64,000 nucleotides of DNA from Betaproteobacteria bacterium (GCA_016234745.1 JACRAR010000074.1:531413-595412), one strand, 5' to 3'; shown: positions 26,643 through 37,488, numbered from the stretch's first letter. A program made the numbers and translations. The notes: a model not told the origin generated them from the sequence alone.

Positions 26643-26756
26643 TCAACCCTGACGCTGCTTGTGACGGGGATCGGTACAAATGACCCGAACCACGCGCTTG
26701 CGCCGGATGATTTTGCAATTCCGACAGATACATTTAACTGAAGCGAGTACTTTCAT
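26643..26756 (-). CDS. rpmJ: 50S ribosomal protein L36
   Basis: A 37-residue protein, [20 protein letters not shown] and so on, ending in [12 protein letters not shown]. The zinc ligands C11, C14, C27 and H32 of the C+ form are present, and there is one extra cysteine (C9). It lies 26 nt after infA and is the last gene of the spc unit before the alpha promoter. Confidence 0.95.
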   Translation of the reverse strand: MKVLASVKCICRNCKIIRRKRVVRVICTDPRHKQRQG

Positions 26757-26782
26757 GAGGCTTCTCCAAAACAGGCGCTGCT

Positions 26783-27001
26783 TTACTTTGCGCGGAAGAC
26801 AATCCGGCCTTTGGTCAGGTCGTATGGCGTCATCTGCACTGTTACCTTGTCACCGGGCAAGATGCGTATGTAGTGCATACGCATCTTGCCGGAGATATGT
26901 CCAAGAACCACATGGCCATTTTCAAGCTTGACCCTGAAAGTGGCGTTGGGAAGGTTTTCCTGCACCTCGCCCTGCAATTCAATCATGTCCTCCTTCGACA
27001 T
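26783..27001 (-). CDS. infA: Translation initiation factor IF-1
   Basis: A 72-residue S1-like OB-fold protein ([19 protein letters not shown] ... [16 protein letters not shown]), exactly the E. coli IF-1 length. It binds the 30S A site during initiation. Its place between secY (13 nt) and rpmJ is normal in betaproteobacteria, unlike in E. coli, where infA is elsewhere. Confidence 0.97.
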   Translation of the reverse strand: MSKEDMIELQGEVQENLPNATFRVKLENGHVVLGHISGKMRMHYIRILPGDKVTVQMTPYDLTKGRIVFRAK

Positions 27002-27014
27002 AGCTTATGGTCCG

Positions 27015-28370
27015 CTAACGCGTTGGAAAACCGGAGCCCTTGAAGTTGGCCTTCTTCAACAAGCTTTCGTACTGGTGCGACATGATGTAGGCCTGCACCT
27101 GGGACATGAAGTCCATGGTGACCACCACAATAATCAGCAAGGAAGTACCGCCAAAATAAAAGGGTACGTTCCACTTCAGAATCAGGAATTCAGGCAACAG
27201 ACAGACCAGGGTGACGTAGATCGCACCGGCCAGAGTCAGGCGCATCAGAATCTTGTCGATATAGCGCGCAGTCTGTTCGCCAGGACGGATACCCGGCACG
27301 AAGGCACCGCTTTTCTTGAGGTTGTCAGCGGTTTCTTTCGAGTTGAACACCAGCGCGGTGTAGAAGAAACAGAAAAACACAATCGCCGCGGCATAGAGTA
27401 GTACGTATATCGGCTGGCCTGGCGAGAGTGTTCCGGCAATGTCCTTGAGCCAGGTCATGCCCTCGCCGGAACCGAACCAGCCCGCGACCGTTGCCGGGAA
27501 CAGAATGATGCTCGAAGCGAAAATCGGCGGGATGACGCCTGACATATTCAGTTTGAGCGGAAGATGGGAGCTTTGTCCACCGTAGACCTTGTTGCCCACT
27601 TGCCGTTTGGCGTAATTCACGAGAATCTTGCGCTGCCCGCGCTCAACGAAGACCACCAGGCCGGTGACCAGGATCACCAATGCGAAAATGAACAAGGCCG
27701 TAACCGGATGCATGCTCCCGGTATTGACGAGGGAGAACAGGCCTCCCAGCGCATTCGGCAGACCTGCCGCGATACCGGCGAAAATGATGATGGATATGCC
27801 GTTGCCAAGACCGCGCTCGGTGATTTGCTCGCCCAGCCACATCAGGAACATCGTGCCGGTGACCAATGTCGTGACCGCGGTCAGGCGGAACATCATGCCC
27901 GGATCGAGCACCAGTCCTGGCTGGGATTCGAGTGCTATGGAAATGCCGATGGCCTGGAACAGAGCCAAGCCAACCGTGCCGTAGCGCGTGTATTGCGTGA
28001 TCTTGCGCCGTCCTGCTTCGCCTTCCTTCTTCAGGGCTTCGAGTTGCGGCGAGGCGATACTCATCAACTGCATGATGATCGAGGAAGAGATGTAGGGCAT
28101 GATCCCCAGCGCGAAAATGGTGAAGCGTGATAACGCGCCGCCGGAGAACAGGTTGAAGACGCCCAGGATGCCGCCTTTTTGACCCTCGAACAGTTGCGCC
28201 AATGCCACCGGGTCAATGCCGGGTACCGGGATATGCGCACCGACCCGATAAACCACCAGCGCTCCCAGCAGAAACCACAAGCGGCGCCATAAGTCGCCAT
28301 ACTTGCCGGTCGTGCTGGCGGGCTTGCCCTGGGGCTTGCCGAATGCAGCGGCTGCGGTGGGAGTGGCCAA
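27015..28370 (-). CDS. secY: Preprotein translocase subunit SecY
   Basis: A 451-residue integral membrane protein with ten hydrophobic helices. The plug region, the segment [12 protein letters not shown] near helix 5 and the C-terminal [15 protein letters not shown] region are typical. SecY forms the protein-conducting channel with SecE and SecG. The gene lies between rplO (12 nt) and infA (13 nt) in the spc operon. Confidence 0.98.
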   Translation of the reverse strand: MATPTAAAAFGKPQGKPASTTGKYGDLWRRLWFLLGALVVYRVGAHIPVPGIDPVALAQLFEGQKGGILGVFNLFSGGALSRFTIFALGIMPYISSSIIMQLMSIASPQLEALKKEGEAGRRKITQYTRYGTVGLALFQAIGISIALESQPGLVLDPGMMFRLTAVTTLVTGTMFLMWLGEQITERGLGNGISIIIFAGIAAGLPNALGGLFSLVNTGSMHPVTALFIFALVILVTGLVVFVERGQRKILVNYAKRQVGNKVYGGQSSHLPLKLNMSGVIPPIFASSIILFPATVAGWFGSGEGMTWLKDIAGTLSPGQPIYVLLYAAAIVFFCFFYTALVFNSKETADNLKKSGAFVPGIRPGEQTARYIDKILMRLTLAGAIYVTLVCLLPEFLILKWNVPFYFGGTSLLIIVVVTMDFMSQVQAYIMSHQYESLLKKANFKGSGFPTR

Positions 28371-28382
28371 GTCTGGATCTTC

Positions 28383-28820
28383 CTATGCTTCGGCGATGCT
28401 GCCGCCGAGCGCTTCAATGGCGGCCTTGGCGCCTTTGGTGGCACCAACGCCTTTGAGGATTACTTTGCGAGTCAGTTTGCCGGAGAGGATCACTTTTGCG
28501 GAGAGCGCGTCCGGCGCAATTACTGCAGCCTGTTTCAGAGAAAGCAGGTCGATTTCCTCGAGTGGCATTTTCTCCAGGTCGGATAAGCGCACTTCGGCGT
28601 TTCTGCCTTTGACCAAAGAGACAAATCCGCGCTTCGGCAAGCGACGCTGCAAAGGCATCTGACCACCTTCGAAGCCGACCTTGTGAAAGCCTCCGGCACG
28701 GGACTTCTGTCCTTTATGACCGCGTCCGGCAGTTTTGCCCAGGCCGCTACCGATGCCGCGACCGACGCGACGTTTGGCGCGGCTTGCGCCTTCGCCGGGT
28801 TTAATGGAATTCAGTCGCAT
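28383..28820 (-). CDS. rplO: 50S ribosomal protein L15
   Basis: A 145-residue protein starting [12 protein letters not shown], with the glycine/basic stretch [20 protein letters not shown] typical of L15 and the C-terminal [13 protein letters not shown]. It binds 23S rRNA late in 50S assembly. It is 4 nt after rpmD and 12 nt before secY. Confidence 0.97.
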   Translation of the reverse strand: MRLNSIKPGEGASRAKRRVGRGIGSGLGKTAGRGHKGQKSRAGGFHKVGFEGGQMPLQRRLPKRGFVSLVKGRNAEVRLSDLEKMPLEEIDLLSLKQAAVIAPDALSAKVILSGKLTRKVILKGVGATKGAKAAIEALGGSIAEA

Positions 28821-28824
28821 TTTC

Positions 28825-29007
28825 TCAACCCTCGCACTTCACCAGATAGGCGACTTTGTTGATCATTCCACGCACTGCAGGAGTGTCTTCCAGCGTGGCG
28901 CAGCTGTTGAGCCGGCGCAGACCCAAACCGCGCACCGTGGCGCGGTGGCTTTGCTTGGTGCCAATGAGACTCTTGCACAGAGTCACTTTGATTTTCTTGT
29001 CGGCCAT
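28825..29007 (-). CDS. rpmD: 50S ribosomal protein L30
   Basis: A 60-residue protein, [16 protein letters not shown] through [11 protein letters not shown] and so on, with the single-domain L30 fold. The ATG at 29007, 4 nt after the rpsE stop, is chosen over a longer in-frame form because it gives the normal length and N-terminus. Confidence 0.96.
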   Translation of the reverse strand: MADKKIKVTLCKSLIGTKQSHRATVRGLGLRRLNSCATLEDTPAVRGMINKVAYLVKCEG

Positions 29008-29011
29008 TGCT

Positions 29012-29539
29012 TTACTCCATGATTTCCTGGACGGTCTTGCCACGCTTTGCGGCAAATTCGGCAGGCGTACTCATCGCCTGCAACCCGTTGATGGTAGCGC
29101 GGACAACGTTGTAGGGATTGGTCGATCCAAGGATCTTGGCAACCACGTCGGTCACGCCGGCAACCTCGAACACGGCGCGCATCGGTCCGCCGGCAATGAT
29201 GCCGGTACCGGCCGCGGCGGGCTGCATCATGACCTTGCAAGCACCATGATGGCCGATGACCCGGTGCTGCAGCGTGCCATCCTTGAGGCTGACGCGCGAC
29301 AGTTTGCGACGTGCTTCTTCCATGGCCTTTTGCACGGCGACAGGCACTTCGCGCGATTTGCCCTTGCCCATGCCGACGCTGCCGTCGCCGTCGCCGACGA
29401 CAGTCAGGGCGGCAAAACCGAGAATCCGGCCGCCTTTGACCACCTTGGTGACGCGATTGATGGCAACCATCTTCTCGCGCATGCCATCGTCGCTTTTCTC
29501 CGTCGTTTGCTGCTGCTTTCTTGACTGCGGTTTAGCCAT
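29012..29539 (-). CDS. rpsE: 30S ribosomal protein S5
   Basis: A 175-residue protein with the N-terminal dsRBD-like domain ([29 protein letters not shown]) and the C-terminal domain with [13 protein letters not shown]5 contributes to decoding accuracy and mRNA helicase activity. It lies 30 nt after rplR. The N-terminus (about 20 residues, Q- and K-rich) is slightly longer than in E. coli (167). Confidence 0.97.
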   Translation of the reverse strand: MAKPQSRKQQQTTEKSDDGMREKMVAINRVTKVVKGGRILGFAALTVVGDGDGSVGMGKGKSREVPVAVQKAMEEARRKLSRVSLKDGTLQHRVIGHHGACKVMMQPAAAGTGIIAGGPMRAVFEVAGVTDVVAKILGSTNPYNVVRATINGLQAMSTPAEFAAKRGKTVQEIME

Positions 29540-29569
29540 TATTTGCCTCGCTCATTGACCACTGGCGCA

Positions 29570-29923
29570 TTAGAATTTAAGGCCGCCTTCGCGTGCCGCC
29601 TCAGCCAGGGCCTTGACTCTGCCGTGGTAATGGAAGCCGGAACGATCGAAGGTGACCGTATCGATACCCTTTGCCTTGGCGCGCTCGGCGATCAGTTTGC
29701 CGATGATCGTCGCCGCCTTGACGTTTCCGCCATTGGCGATTTGGCTGCGCACTTCCGTCTCGGCTGTCGAGGCGGAAGCCAGCACTTGCGTGCCGCAACC
29801 GGAAAAAATCTGCGCATAAATGTGGCAGTTGCTGCGATAGACCGTCAGCCTCACCGCCTTGAGTTCGGCAATTTTTGCCCGGGTTTTGCGGGCTCTGCGC
29901 AAACGTGCCAGTTTTTTGTCCAT
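29570..29923 (-). CDS. rplR: 50S ribosomal protein L18
   Basis: A 117-residue protein, the same length as E. coli L18, with [16 protein letters not shown] and the C-terminal [25 protein letters not shown]18 brings 5S rRNA into the large subunit with L5. It is 12 nt after rplF. Confidence 0.98.
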   Translation of the reverse strand: MDKKLARLRRARKTRAKIAELKAVRLTVYRSNCHIYAQIFSGCGTQVLASASTAETEVRSQIANGGNVKAATIIGKLIAERAKAKGIDTVTFDRSGFHYHGRVKALAEAAREGGLKF

Positions 29924-29935
29924 GATTGTCTGCCC

Positions 29936-30469
29936 TTACTTCTTCTTGGTTTCCTTGATGACCACTTTTTCGTCTGCGTAACGCACGCCCTTGCCTTTGT
30001 AGGGTTCCGGGGAGCGATAAGCACGAATTTCGGCAGCCACCTGCCCAACTTGCTGGCGATCGATTCCCTTGATGAGAATCTCGGTCTGTGTCGGGGTTTC
30101 GCATTTGATGCCCTTGGGTACCGAATGAACCACCGGGTGCGAAAAACCCAGCGATAGATTCAACTTGTCGCCCTGTGCCTGCGCACGGTAACCGACGCCG
30201 ATCAGCGTCAGCTTCTTTTCGAAGCCCTTGGTGACACCCGTAACCATGTTATTGACCAGTGCGCGCATGGTGCCCGACATGGCGCCACCATTAACCGCGC
30301 CTGGAACGGCATGACAAAGCAACTTGTCGCCGTTGCGTTCAACCTTTACCGAAGGCAACATGAACTGCTTGAGCGTTCCGAGCGGTCCCTTGATGCTGAT
30401 CTCGGCATCGCCGAGCAGCACCTCAACGCCTTTCGGCACATCGACTGGATATTTTGCGATTCGTGACAT
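29936..30469 (-). CDS. rplF: 50S ribosomal protein L6
   Basis: A 177-residue two-domain protein starting [17 protein letters not shown]. The conserved C-terminal signature [14 protein letters not shown] is present. The ATG at 30469 is chosen because an upstream in-frame extension has no L6 similarity and runs into rpsH. L6 sits near the factor-binding site. It lies 10 nt after rpsH. Confidence 0.97.
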   Translation of the reverse strand: MSRIAKYPVDVPKGVEVLLGDAEISIKGPLGTLKQFMLPSVKVERNGDKLLCHAVPGAVNGGAMSGTMRALVNNMVTGVTKGFEKKLTLIGVGYRAQAQGDKLNLSLGFSHPVVHSVPKGIKCETPTQTEILIKGIDRQQVGQVAAEIRAYRSPEPYKGKGVRYADEKVVIKETKKK

Positions 30470-30479
30470 TGTTGTCTCC

Positions 30480-30875
30480 TTACGCCACGATGCAGAGCAC
30501 TTCGCCGCCGACATTCGAGGCGCGCGCTTTGCGGTCCGTCATCACGCCCTTCGGCGTGGATACGATGGCAACGCCCAGGCCATTGAGCACCTGCGGCAAA
30601 TCGTCCTTGCCTTTATAGACGCGCAGACCAGGCTTGGAGATGCGCTCGATGCGCTCGATTACAGGCCGTCCGGCGTAATACTTGAGCGCGATATCGAGTT
30701 CGGGTTTGCCGGTATTTTCGCGTACCGCAAAATCGTCGATATAGCCCTCATCCTTGAGAACTCTTGCGATTGCCACTTTAAGCTTGGACGAAGGCATCAT
30801 CACAGCACCCTTCTGCGCCATTTGGGCATTGCGGATGCGGGTCAGCATATCGGCAATAGGATCGGTCATGCTCAT
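30480..30875 (-). CDS. rpsH: 30S ribosomal protein S8
   Basis: A 131-residue protein starting [18 protein letters not shown], with the C-terminal segment [21 protein letters not shown]8 binds helix 21 of 16S rRNA and in E. coli represses the spc operon by binding its own mRNA. It is 15 nt after rpsN. Confidence 0.98.
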   Translation of the reverse strand: MSMTDPIADMLTRIRNAQMAQKGAVMMPSSKLKVAIARVLKDEGYIDDFAVRENTGKPELDIALKYYAGRPVIERIERISKPGLRVYKGKDDLPQVLNGLGVAIVSTPKGVMTDRKARASNVGGEVLCIVA

Positions 30876-30890
30876 AGAGATCTCTCCTGG

Positions 30891-31196
30891 TTACCAACTG
30901 GCCTTGGTCATGCCCGGCACTTCGCCGCGCATCACGAAATCGCGCAGCTTGTTGCGGCATAAGCCGAATTTGCGAAACACCCCGCGTGGCCGACCGGTGA
31001 GTTCGCAGCGGTTGCGCTGGCGCGTGGGCGATGCATTGCGCGGCAATTGCTGCAGCTTGAGTCGGGCAGCCATGCGCACCTCATCAGTCAGCTTGACGTT
31101 GTTGAAGATTGTGGCAAGTTCGGCGCGCTTGGCGGCAAACTTGGCAACCATTTTCGTGCGCTTGGCTTCGCGGTTAATCAATGAAAGTTTGGCCAT
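30891..31196 (-). CDS. rpsN: 30S ribosomal protein S14
   Basis: A 101-residue protein starting [16 protein letters not shown], with [21 protein letters not shown]. This is the long, zinc-free S14 form. The ATG at 31196, 7 nt after the rplE stop, is chosen over a longer frame for its normal N-terminus. S14 helps assemble the 30S head. Confidence 0.97.
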   Translation of the reverse strand: MAKLSLINREAKRTKMVAKFAAKRAELATIFNNVKLTDEVRMAARLKLQQLPRNASPTRQRNRCELTGRPRGVFRKFGLCRNKLRDFVMRGEVPGMTKASW

Positions 31197-31203
31197 GTGT
31201 CCC

Positions 31204-31743
31204 TCAGTTTTTGAAGGGGAATTTGAATGCCGCAAGAAGCGCCTTCGCTTCCGCGTCAGTTTTTGCTGTGGTTGTGATGCTGATATTCATGCCGCGCAAG
31301 GCATCAATCTTGTCGTACTCGATTTCCGGGAAAATAATCTGTTCCTTGACGCCGACGTTGTAATTGCCGCGCCCGTCGAAACCCTTGCCGGAGATCCCGC
31401 GAAAATCGCGAATGCGCGGCATGGCGACCGTTACCAGTCGGTCAAGAAATTCGTACATCCGATCGCTGCGCAGGGTGACCATGCAGCCGATCGGATAGCC
31501 TTCGCGGATCTTGAATTGCGCAATGGCTTTCTTGGCCTTGGTCACCACAGGCTTCTGGCCGGCGATCTTGGTCATGTCCCCTACCGCATTCTCGAGCACC
31601 TTCTTGTCGCCGATTGCTTCACCGACACCCATGTTGAGCGTAATTTTGGTGATGCGCGGCACTTCCATAATGGACTTGTAGCCGAACTTCTGCTTGAGTT
31701 CTCCGACCACCTTGTTTTTGTAGAAATCCTGCAAGCGCGCCAT
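31204..31743 (-). CDS. rplE: 50S ribosomal protein L5
   Basis: A 179-residue protein, the E. coli length, starting [20 protein letters not shown], with [13 protein letters not shown] and [18 protein letters not shown]5 binds 5S rRNA and contacts P-site tRNA. It lies 8 nt after rplX. Confidence 0.98.
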   Translation of the reverse strand: MARLQDFYKNKVVGELKQKFGYKSIMEVPRITKITLNMGVGEAIGDKKVLENAVGDMTKIAGQKPVVTKAKKAIAQFKIREGYPIGCMVTLRSDRMYEFLDRLVTVAMPRIRDFRGISGKGFDGRGNYNVGVKEQIIFPEIEYDKIDALRGMNISITTTAKTDAEAKALLAAFKFPFKN

Positions 31744-31751
31744 GGTTGTTC

Positions 31752-32069
31752 TTAAGCCTCCAGAACTTCGCCGTTCGACTTGAACACCCTGACTTTGCGA
31801 CCGTCGTTAAGGGTTTTGAACCCGACGCGATCCGCTTTCTGGGTGGCCGGGTTGAACAGCGCCACATTGGAAATTTGAATCGGCATCTCTTTTTCGACGA
31901 TGCCGCCCTGTTGCCCTTTCATGGGATTTGGCTTGGTGTGCTTCTTGACGCGATTGACGCCCTCAATGAGCAGATGCTCAGTGTCGACGCGCCGCAACAC
32001 AACCCCGCGTTTCCCTTTGTCCTTGCCAGTAATGACAATGACGTTATCGCCCTTGCGAATCTTGTTCAT
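31752..32069 (-). CDS. rplX: 50S ribosomal protein L24
   Basis: A 105-residue KOW-domain protein starting [23 protein letters not shown]24 is an early assembly initiator on 23S rRNA domain I. It is 9 nt after rplN. Confidence 0.97.
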   Translation of the reverse strand: MNKIRKGDNVIVITGKDKGKRGVVLRRVDTEHLLIEGVNRVKKHTKPNPMKGQQGGIVEKEMPIQISNVALFNPATQKADRVGFKTLNDGRKVRVFKSNGEVLEA

Positions 32070-32078
32070 GAGCTTTCC

Positions 32079-32447
32079 TTACAGAACTTCGGGAGCCAGC
32101 GAAACGATTTTCATGAATCGTTCAGTGCGCAGCTCGCGCGTGACCGGCCCGAAGATACGGGTGCCGATGGGTTCCAGCTTGTTGTTGAGCAGAACCGCGG
32201 CGTTGTCGTCGAACTTGATCAGCGAGCCATCGGAGCGACGTACGCCCTTGGCGGTGCGAACTACCACAGCGGTATAGATTTCGCCCTTCTTGACACGTCC
32301 GCGCGGCGCCACATCCTTGATGCTGACCTTGATGACATCACCAATGCCTGCATAGCGCCGCTTCGAGCCGCCCAGGACCTTGATGCACATCACCGTGCGC
32401 GCGCCCGTGTTGTCGGCGACGGTGAGACTGGTTTGCATTTGAATCAT
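32079..32447 (-). CDS. rplN: 50S ribosomal protein L14
   Basis: A 122-residue protein starting [20 protein letters not shown], with the family signature and the C-terminal [18 protein letters not shown]14 lies at the subunit interface (bridge B8). It is the first gene of the spc unit, preceded by a 186-nt gap that holds a strong promoter. Confidence 0.98.
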   Translation of the reverse strand: MIQMQTSLTVADNTGARTVMCIKVLGGSKRRYAGIGDVIKVSIKDVAPRGRVKKGEIYTAVVVRTAKGVRRSDGSLIKFDDNAAVLLNNKLEPIGTRIFGPVTRELRTERFMKIVSLAPEVL

Positions 32448-32633
32448 TTAACTTCCTCCAACTTAATTCGCGCTTGTCAATCTTTCGCGATCAGTCTTGG
32501 AACCCGTCCGGGTATGAAAACGGTGCATCGCAATCCAACGCACCAAGGGTAAAGCAAAGACTACGATTATCCTTCTATATGCAGGCCTGTGTCAAGAATT
32601 ACCGCCGAACATTTCGCATCAGCGGGATTCTGA
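32448..32633. other. S10-spc junction, 186 nt
   Basis: The gap between rpsQ and rplN, the largest inside the ribosomal cluster. It contains the spc promoter at 32566-32595 and a leader of about 110 nt. No gene is visible. I did not find a clear intrinsic terminator, so read-through from the S10 unit is likely. Confidence 0.6.
32566..32595 (-). promoter_or_regulatory. Promoter of the spc operon (rplN)
   Basis: On the minus strand a perfect -35 TTGACA (32595-32590) is followed after 18 nt by GATAAT (32571-32566). The position, just upstream of rplN in the only large gap of the cluster, is where the E. coli spc operon begins. Confidence 0.8.
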
Positions 32634-32897
32634 CTAAGAATTCTTTTCCAGCACCTGGGATACGCGCCAGGCCTTGGTCTTGGAGATCGGCGCGCATTCC
32701 TCGATTTGCACCAGATCGCCGGTCTTTGCCTGATCCGTCTCGGCGTGGGCGTGATATTTCTTGGTGCGAAGCATCATCTTGCCGATGACGGGATGCTTGA
32801 CATGCCGCTCGACCAGCACGGTCACGGTTTTTTGCGCTTTGTCGCTGACGACGCGGCCGGTCAAGGTGCGTTGCACTTTATCTGCAGTCTGGCTCAT
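32634..32897 (-). CDS. rpsQ: 30S ribosomal protein S17
   Basis: An 87-residue OB-fold protein, [20 protein letters not shown] and so on, with the conserved [20 protein letters not shown]. The ATG at 32897 overlaps the rpmC stop (ATGA), so it is preferred to a GTG further upstream. S17 is a primary 16S rRNA binder. Last gene of the S10 unit. Confidence 0.96.
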   Translation of the reverse strand: MSQTADKVQRTLTGRVVSDKAQKTVTVLVERHVKHPVIGKMMLRTKKYHAHAETDQAKTGDLVQIEECAPISKTKAWRVSQVLEKNS

Positions 32898-33088
32898 TTG
32901 GCGGCGCCTTTCTCGCACAGGATGGTTTTGACGCGTGCGATATCCTTGCGTACTTTGCCGATCTGGCTATGGTTGGTGAGCTGCTGGGTCGCCGCCTGCA
33001 TGCGCAGGCTGAACTGGGCCTTGCGCAAATCGAGCAGTTCCTTGTTCAACTCGGCGGTGTCCTTCGCCCTCAATTCAATCGGTTTCAT
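32894..33088 (-). CDS. rpmC: 50S ribosomal protein L29
   Basis: A 64-residue helical protein starting [20 protein letters not shown], with [18 protein letters not shown]29 lies beside the exit tunnel near the trigger-factor and SRP docking site. It is 2 nt after rplP and overlaps rpsQ. Confidence 0.97.
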   Translation of the reverse strand: MKPIELRAKDTAELNKELLDLRKAQFSLRMQAATQQLTNHSQIGKVRKDIARVKTILCEKGAAK

Positions 33089-33090
33089 GA

Positions 33091-33504
33091 TTACCTCAAT
33101 TGACGCGTCACAAATGTCGTTTCGATCGGCAGTTTGGCCGCTGCCAGACGAAATGCCTCGCGCGCCAATGATTCATCCACGCCGTCCATTTCGTACAGCA
33201 CCTTGCCGGGCCGGATTTCAGCCACCCAGTACTCGGGGTTGCCCTTGCCGTTGCCCATGCGCACTTCGAGCGGCTTCTTGGAAATCGGCTTGTCCGGGAA
33301 AATCCGGATCCAGATACGGCCACCGCGTTTGATGTGCCGTGTCATGGCTCGGCGTGCCGACTCTATCTGGCGCGCCGTCAGCCGGCCGCGACCGACCGCC
33401 TTGAGGCCAAATTCACCGAAACTGACCTTGGCTCCGCGCGTGGCAACGCCAGTATTGCGACCTTTGTGTTGTTTGCGATATTTTGTGCGAACAGGTTGCA
33501 GCAT
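33091..33504 (-). CDS. rplP: 50S ribosomal protein L16
   Basis: A 137-residue protein starting [19 protein letters not shown], with the conserved [18 protein letters not shown] and [13 protein letters not shown]16 helps position A-site tRNA. It lies 3 nt after rpsC. Confidence 0.98.
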   Translation of the reverse strand: MLQPVRTKYRKQHKGRNTGVATRGAKVSFGEFGLKAVGRGRLTARQIESARRAMTRHIKRGGRIWIRIFPDKPISKKPLEVRMGNGKGNPEYWVAEIRPGKVLYEMDGVDESLAREAFRLAAAKLPIETTFVTRQLR

Positions 33505-33507
33505 GGT

Positions 33508-34449
33508 TTACTCCTTGGCATCCTTGGTTGCTGCATCATCAGTTTTGGCCGTGGCGGGTTTGCGCACCCGCTTGACCGGCGGCTTGGCTGCCGCAGCCTC
33601 GTCCTTGGCAGGCGCCTTATTGCCGGCTTCGACTTTGTCAGCAGACTCGGTTTTCGCATCCCCCGCTTTTCGTGGAGTGCGTTTGACCACTACGGCGGGC
33701 TTGGCCTGGTCGGTTTCGCCGCTGCGCGCAGGCTCGCTGTTTCTGGGCGGCGCCCTGCGCGTTGCACCACGCTTCTGCTCTTCAGGCGCGCTCTCGGGAG
33801 CAACCGCAACAGCATCCTGCTTGTTCGCCATTTCGCCCTTGAACACCCAGACTTTGACGCCAATGATGCCGTAAGTTGTTTTCGCTTCCGAAGTGCCGTA
33901 ATCGATATCGGCGCGCAGGGTGTGAAGCGGCACACGCCCCTCGCGGTACCATTCACGACGGGCGATTTCCGCACCGTTGAGGCGGCCGGAACTCATGATC
34001 TTGATGCCTTGAGCGCCCAGCCGCATGGCGTTTTGCATGGCGCGTTTCATGGCGCGGCGGAACATGATGCGTTTTTCGAGCTGCTGGGCAATTGAATCGG
34101 CAATCAGTTGGGCATCGGTTTCCGGCTTGCGAATTTCCTCGATGTTGACATGCACCTGACCCCCCAGAATTTTCTGCAGATCAGACTTGAGGTGCTCGAT
34201 GTCCTCGCCCTTTTTGCCGATAACCACACCGGGGCGGGCGCTGAACACCGTGATGCGTGCATTCTTGGCCGGGCGCTCGATGACAACGCGGCCGACCGAG
34301 GCGTGCGCAAGTTTCTTTGCCAGGTATTCCCGGACCTTGATGTCTTCATTCAGCATCACGGGGAAGTTCTTGCTGTTGGCAAACCAGCGCGAACTCCAGT
34401 TGCGAGTGACTGCCAGACGGAAACCAATCGGATGAATCTTCTGTCCCAT
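33508..34449 (-). CDS. rpsC: 30S ribosomal protein S3 with long C-terminal tail
   Basis: A 313-residue protein. Residues 1-210 are ordinary S3: an N-terminal domain, a KH domain with [10 protein letters not shown] near 75-84, and the C-terminal domain ending [17 protein letters not shown]. After residue 210 comes a tail of about 100 residues rich in A, K, P, E and T and without predicted fold. E. coli S3 is 233 residues; some betaproteobacterial S3 proteins carry tails, but this one is long. S3 lines the mRNA entry channel. It lies 9 nt after rplV and 3 nt before rplP. Confidence 0.96.
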   Translation of the reverse strand: MGQKIHPIGFRLAVTRNWSSRWFANSKNFPVMLNEDIKVREYLAKKLAHASVGRVVIERPAKNARITVFSARPGVVIGKKGEDIEHLKSDLQKILGGQVHVNIEEIRKPETDAQLIADSIAQQLEKRIMFRRAMKRAMQNAMRLGAQGIKIMSSGRLNGAEIARREWYREGRVPLHTLRADIDYGTSEAKTTYGIIGVKVWVFKGEMANKQDAVAVAPESAPEEQKRGATRRAPPRNSEPARSGETDQAKPAVVVKRTPRKAGDAKTESADKVEAGNKAPAKDEAAAAKPPVKRVRKPATAKTDDAATKDAKE

Positions 34450-34458
34450 AGCTTTTCC

Positions 34459-34788
34459 TTAGTCCCCGACCGTAACGTAAATGTGGCTCGTTTGCTTGAG
34501 AATGTGGTTGCCGCGACCCTTGGCACGCGCCGTGAAGCGCCGCAGGACGGATGCCTTTTCGACATGGATCGTTTTAACGGTGAGCGCGTCGATGTCGGCG
34601 CCATCGTTATGTTCGGCGTTGGCGATAGCGGACTCGAGCACTTTCTTGATGATGGTGGCGCCCTTCTTGGGGCAGAACGCCAGGATATTGAGGGCCTGGT
34701 CGACCGACTTGCCGCGCACCAGGTCGGCGACCAGCCGACCTTTTTGCGCCGACAGGCGAACGTCACGCAGAATCGCATTGGTTTCCAT
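34459..34788 (-). CDS. rplV: 50S ribosomal protein L22
   Basis: A 109-residue protein starting [20 protein letters not shown]. The ATG at 34788 has AAGGAG with 5-nt spacing, whereas a GTG two codons upstream would sit inside that site, so the ATG is chosen. The long hairpin loop that reaches the exit tunnel ([16 protein letters not shown]) is intact. Confidence 0.97.
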   Translation of the reverse strand: METNAILRDVRLSAQKGRLVADLVRGKSVDQALNILAFCPKKGATIIKKVLESAIANAEHNDGADIDALTVKTIHVEKASVLRRFTARAKGRGNHILKQTSHIYVTVGD

Positions 34789-34797
34789 AGTCACTCC

Positions 34798-35079
34798 TTA
34801 CTTCTTCACCGCGGCTTTCTTGCCGGCGGTGTGACCCTTGAAGGTCCTGGTGAGCGCAAATTCGCCAAGCTTGTGTCCGACCATGTTTTCCGAAACGTAT
34901 ACCGGAATGTGCTGCTTGCCGTTATGTACGGCGATGGTCAGACCAACGAGGTCGGGCAGGATGGTGGAACGGCGTGACCACGTCTTGATCGGACGCTTGT
35001 CGCTGGTACCGCGCACGGCATCCACTTTCTTGAGCAAATGGGCATCAATGAAGGGGCCCTTTTTAAGCGAACGTGTCAT
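34798..35079 (-). CDS. rpsS: 30S ribosomal protein S19
   Basis: A 93-residue protein starting [20 protein letters not shown], with the conserved [20 protein letters not shown] and [17 protein letters not shown]19 lies in the 30S head next to S13. It is 3 nt after rplB and 9 nt before rplV. Confidence 0.98.
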   Translation of the reverse strand: MTRSLKKGPFIDAHLLKKVDAVRGTSDKRPIKTWSRRSTILPDLVGLTIAVHNGKQHIPVYVSENMVGHKLGEFALTRTFKGHTAGKKAAVKK

Positions 35080-35082
35080 TTA

Positions 35083-35916
35083 TCACCTCTTGTTTCTAGG
35101 CCGGCGCGCAACAATCATCACGCTCGTGCGCTTGTTGCGGCGAGTGCGGTAACCCTTGGTCTTGGTGCCCCACGGACTGACAGGATGCATCCCGGCCGCT
35201 GTTCTGCCTTCACCACCGCCATGCGGGTGGTCGACCGGGTTCATCACAACGCCGCGCACGGTCGGGCGGATGCCGCGCCAACGTGTGGCTCCGGCTTTGC
35301 CGATGGAACGCAGACTGTTTTCCTCGTTGCCGACTTCGCCGATCGTGGCGCGACACTCGACATGGACGCGGCGGATTTCGCCGGAACGCAGCCGCAGCTG
35401 GGCATACACACCTTCGCGCGCCATCAATTGGACCGAAGCGCCGGCAGCGCGGGCGATTTGGGCGCCTTTGCCCGGCAGCATTTCGATGCAGTGTATGGTC
35501 GTGCCAACCGGAATATTGCGTATCGGCAAGGTATTGCCCGGCTTGATCGGGGCTTCCGATCCGCTGATCAGCAGGGCACCTACTGCTACGCCTTTCGGTG
35601 CAATGATGTAGCGGCGTTCGCCATCGGCGTAGCAGAGCAGGGCCAGATTGGCGCTACGGTTAGGATCGTATTCAAGGCGCTCGACCTTGGCGACAATGCC
35701 ATCCTTGTCGCGGCGGAAATCGACAACACGGTAGTGCTGCTTGTGGCCGCCGCCCTGGTGACGAACCGTGATATGACCATGGTTGTTGCGACCAGCCTTG
35801 CTATGCTTGGTTTCGATCAGCGCACTGTGCGGTTTGCCCTTGTGCAGGTCTGGATTGACCAGTTTAACGAGCGAGCGTCGGCCAGGCGATGTCGGCTTGA
35901 CTTTAACGAGAGCCAT
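35083..35916 (-). CDS. rplB: 50S ribosomal protein L2
   Basis: A 277-residue protein with OB and SH3-like domains and the universally conserved segment [20 protein letters not shown] near residues 215-235, which supports the peptidyl-transferase centre. Its start overlaps the rplW stop by 1 nt. Confidence 0.98.
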   Translation of the reverse strand: MALVKVKPTSPGRRSLVKLVNPDLHKGKPHSALIETKHSKAGRNNHGHITVRHQGGGHKQHYRVVDFRRDKDGIVAKVERLEYDPNRSANLALLCYADGERRYIIAPKGVAVGALLISGSEAPIKPGNTLPIRNIPVGTTIHCIEMLPGKGAQIARAAGASVQLMAREGVYAQLRLRSGEIRRVHVECRATIGEVGNEENSLRSIGKAGATRWRGIRPTVRGVVMNPVDHPHGGGEGRTAAGMHPVSPWGTKTKGYRTRRNKRTSVMIVARRPRNKR

Positions 35917-36230
35917 TAAACAGTCCCTCCTTCATTGAAATTGATCTCCTGGCCAGGCTTGAGACAAACAAACGCTTTTTTGGCGTCGCTGCGGCGACCC
36001 ATATAACGCCCGAATCTTTTCGCCTTGCCCTTCTGGTTGGAGACCTGTACCGAGTCAACCTGCACCTTGAACATGAGTTCAACGGCAGCCTTGATTTCAG
36101 GCTTGGTGGCGTCGCTTGCGACAAAGAACACCACCTGCTCGTTCTTGTCAGCGACGAAGGTGGCTTTTTCCGAGATCTGCGGCGCCAGCAGTATCTGCAT
36201 CAGGCGCTCTTGATTCATCTGTTGGCTCAT
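35916..36230 (-). CDS. rplW: 50S ribosomal protein L23
   Basis: A 104-residue protein with [20 protein letters not shown] and VNVS-type loop residues [21 protein letters not shown]23 is the docking site of trigger factor and SRP at the tunnel exit. The ATG at 36230 overlaps the rplD stop (ATGA). Confidence 0.97.
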   Translation of the reverse strand: MSQQMNQERLMQILLAPQISEKATFVADKNEQVVFFVASDATKPEIKAAVELMFKVQVDSVQVSNQKGKAKRFGRYMGRRSDAKKAFVCLKPGQEINFNEGGTV

Positions 36231-36847
36231 CCCAGTGTCTCCTCGAATTTGGCCACGGCGCTCTTGGTGAGCAACACCTTGGGGAAACGGATCAGTGACA
36301 GCGGGTCGGTTTCGGAAACTTCCAGCACCAGCACCCTGGGCAGGTTGCGCGACGCCAGATACAGATTTTCTTCAAGTGCCGCGGTGACCAGCAAAACGGA
36401 GTCTAGCCCCATCCCCTTGAGTTTCTGGGCGAGCACTTTGGTTTTGGGCGTTTCAAAGCTGAAATCCTCAATCACCATCAAGCGGTCTTCGCGTGCCAGT
36501 TGCGAAAGGATCGCCGCCAGCCCGGCGCGATACATCTTGCGATTGACTTTCTGGCTGAAATTTTCGTCCGGCGCGTTGGGAAAGATGCGTCCGCCGCCAC
36601 GCCACAACGGGCTGGACGTCATACCGGCGCGCGCGCGACCGGTGCCTTTCTGGCGAAAGGGCTTCTTGGTGCTGTGATGCACCTGCTCGCGATCCTTCTG
36701 CGCGCGGTTGCCGGAGCGCGCGTTGGCCTGGTATGCGACCACTACCTGATGCACCAGAGCTTCGTTGTAATCGCGACCGAAAAGCGCATCCGAAGCGCTC
36801 AGCGTGGCCGCCTGTGCGCCGGTTTCATTGATCAGTTTAAGTTCCAT
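36227..36847 (-). CDS. rplD: 50S ribosomal protein L4
   Basis: A 206-residue protein with the long extended loop ([20 protein letters not shown]) that lines the exit tunnel. In E. coli L4 represses its own operon through the S10 leader. It overlaps rplC by 1 nt and rplW by 4 nt. Confidence 0.98.
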   Translation of the reverse strand: MELKLINETGAQAATLSASDALFGRDYNEALVHQVVVAYQANARSGNRAQKDREQVHHSTKKPFRQKGTGRARAGMTSSPLWRGGGRIFPNAPDENFSQKVNRKMYRAGLAAILSQLAREDRLMVIEDFSFETPKTKVLAQKLKGMGLDSVLLVTAALEENLYLASRNLPRVLVLEVSETDPLSLIRFPKVLLTKSAVAKFEETLG

Positions 36848-37488
36848 TACGCTCCCCTCACGGCAGGGCGCACAACCACGTCGCCGCCTTTGGAACCCGG
36901 AACCGCGCCCTTGACCAGCAGCAACTGGCGCGCTTCATCGACCCGCACCACTTCCAGGTTCTGCTGGGTGCGCCGTTCGTCGCCATAGTGCCCCGCCATG
37001 CGCTTGCCCGGGAAAACGCGCCCAGGATCCTGCGCCATGCCGATCGACCCGGCCGAGTTATGCGACACGGAGTTGCCGTGCGAAGCGCGGTTGGAAGAAA
37101 AATGGTGACGCTTGATCGCGCCGGTGAATCCTTTGCCGATCGTGGTACCGCTGACGTCGACCATCTGTCCGACGCTGAAGATCGACACGCTGACGAGGTC
37201 GCCCGGCTTGAGACCGGCCAACTGATCCTGCGTGATGCGGAATTCCTTGAGAACTTCGCCGGCCTCGACGCCAGCCTTGGCAAGATGCCCGGCCGCGGCT
37301 TTATTCACGCGGCTGGCGCGGCGTTTGCCAAAAGTCACCTGTACCGCGGCATAGCCGTCGGTGTCGGGAGATTTGATTTGAGTGACGCGGTTATTCGACA
37401 CATCGAGCACTGTCACCGGGATGGTCGAGCCATCATCGGAAAAAATGCGCGTCATGCCGACTTTGCGCCCTACCAGGCCTAAAGTCAT
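36847..37488 (-). CDS. rplC: 50S ribosomal protein L3
   Basis: A 213-residue protein starting [20 protein letters not shown], with [21 protein letters not shown] and the loop around [14 protein letters not shown] that approaches the peptidyl-transferase centre. There is a 113-nt gap to rpsJ upstream and a 1-nt overlap with rplD downstream. Confidence 0.98.
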   Translation of the reverse strand: MTLGLVGRKVGMTRIFSDDGSTIPVTVLDVSNNRVTQIKSPDTDGYAAVQVTFGKRRASRVNKAAAGHLAKAGVEAGEVLKEFRITQDQLAGLKPGDLVSVSIFSVGQMVDVSGTTIGKGFTGAIKRHHFSSNRASHGNSVSHNSAGSIGMAQDPGRVFPGKRMAGHYGDERRTQQNLEVVRVDEARQLLLVKGAVPGSKGGDVVVRPAVRGA

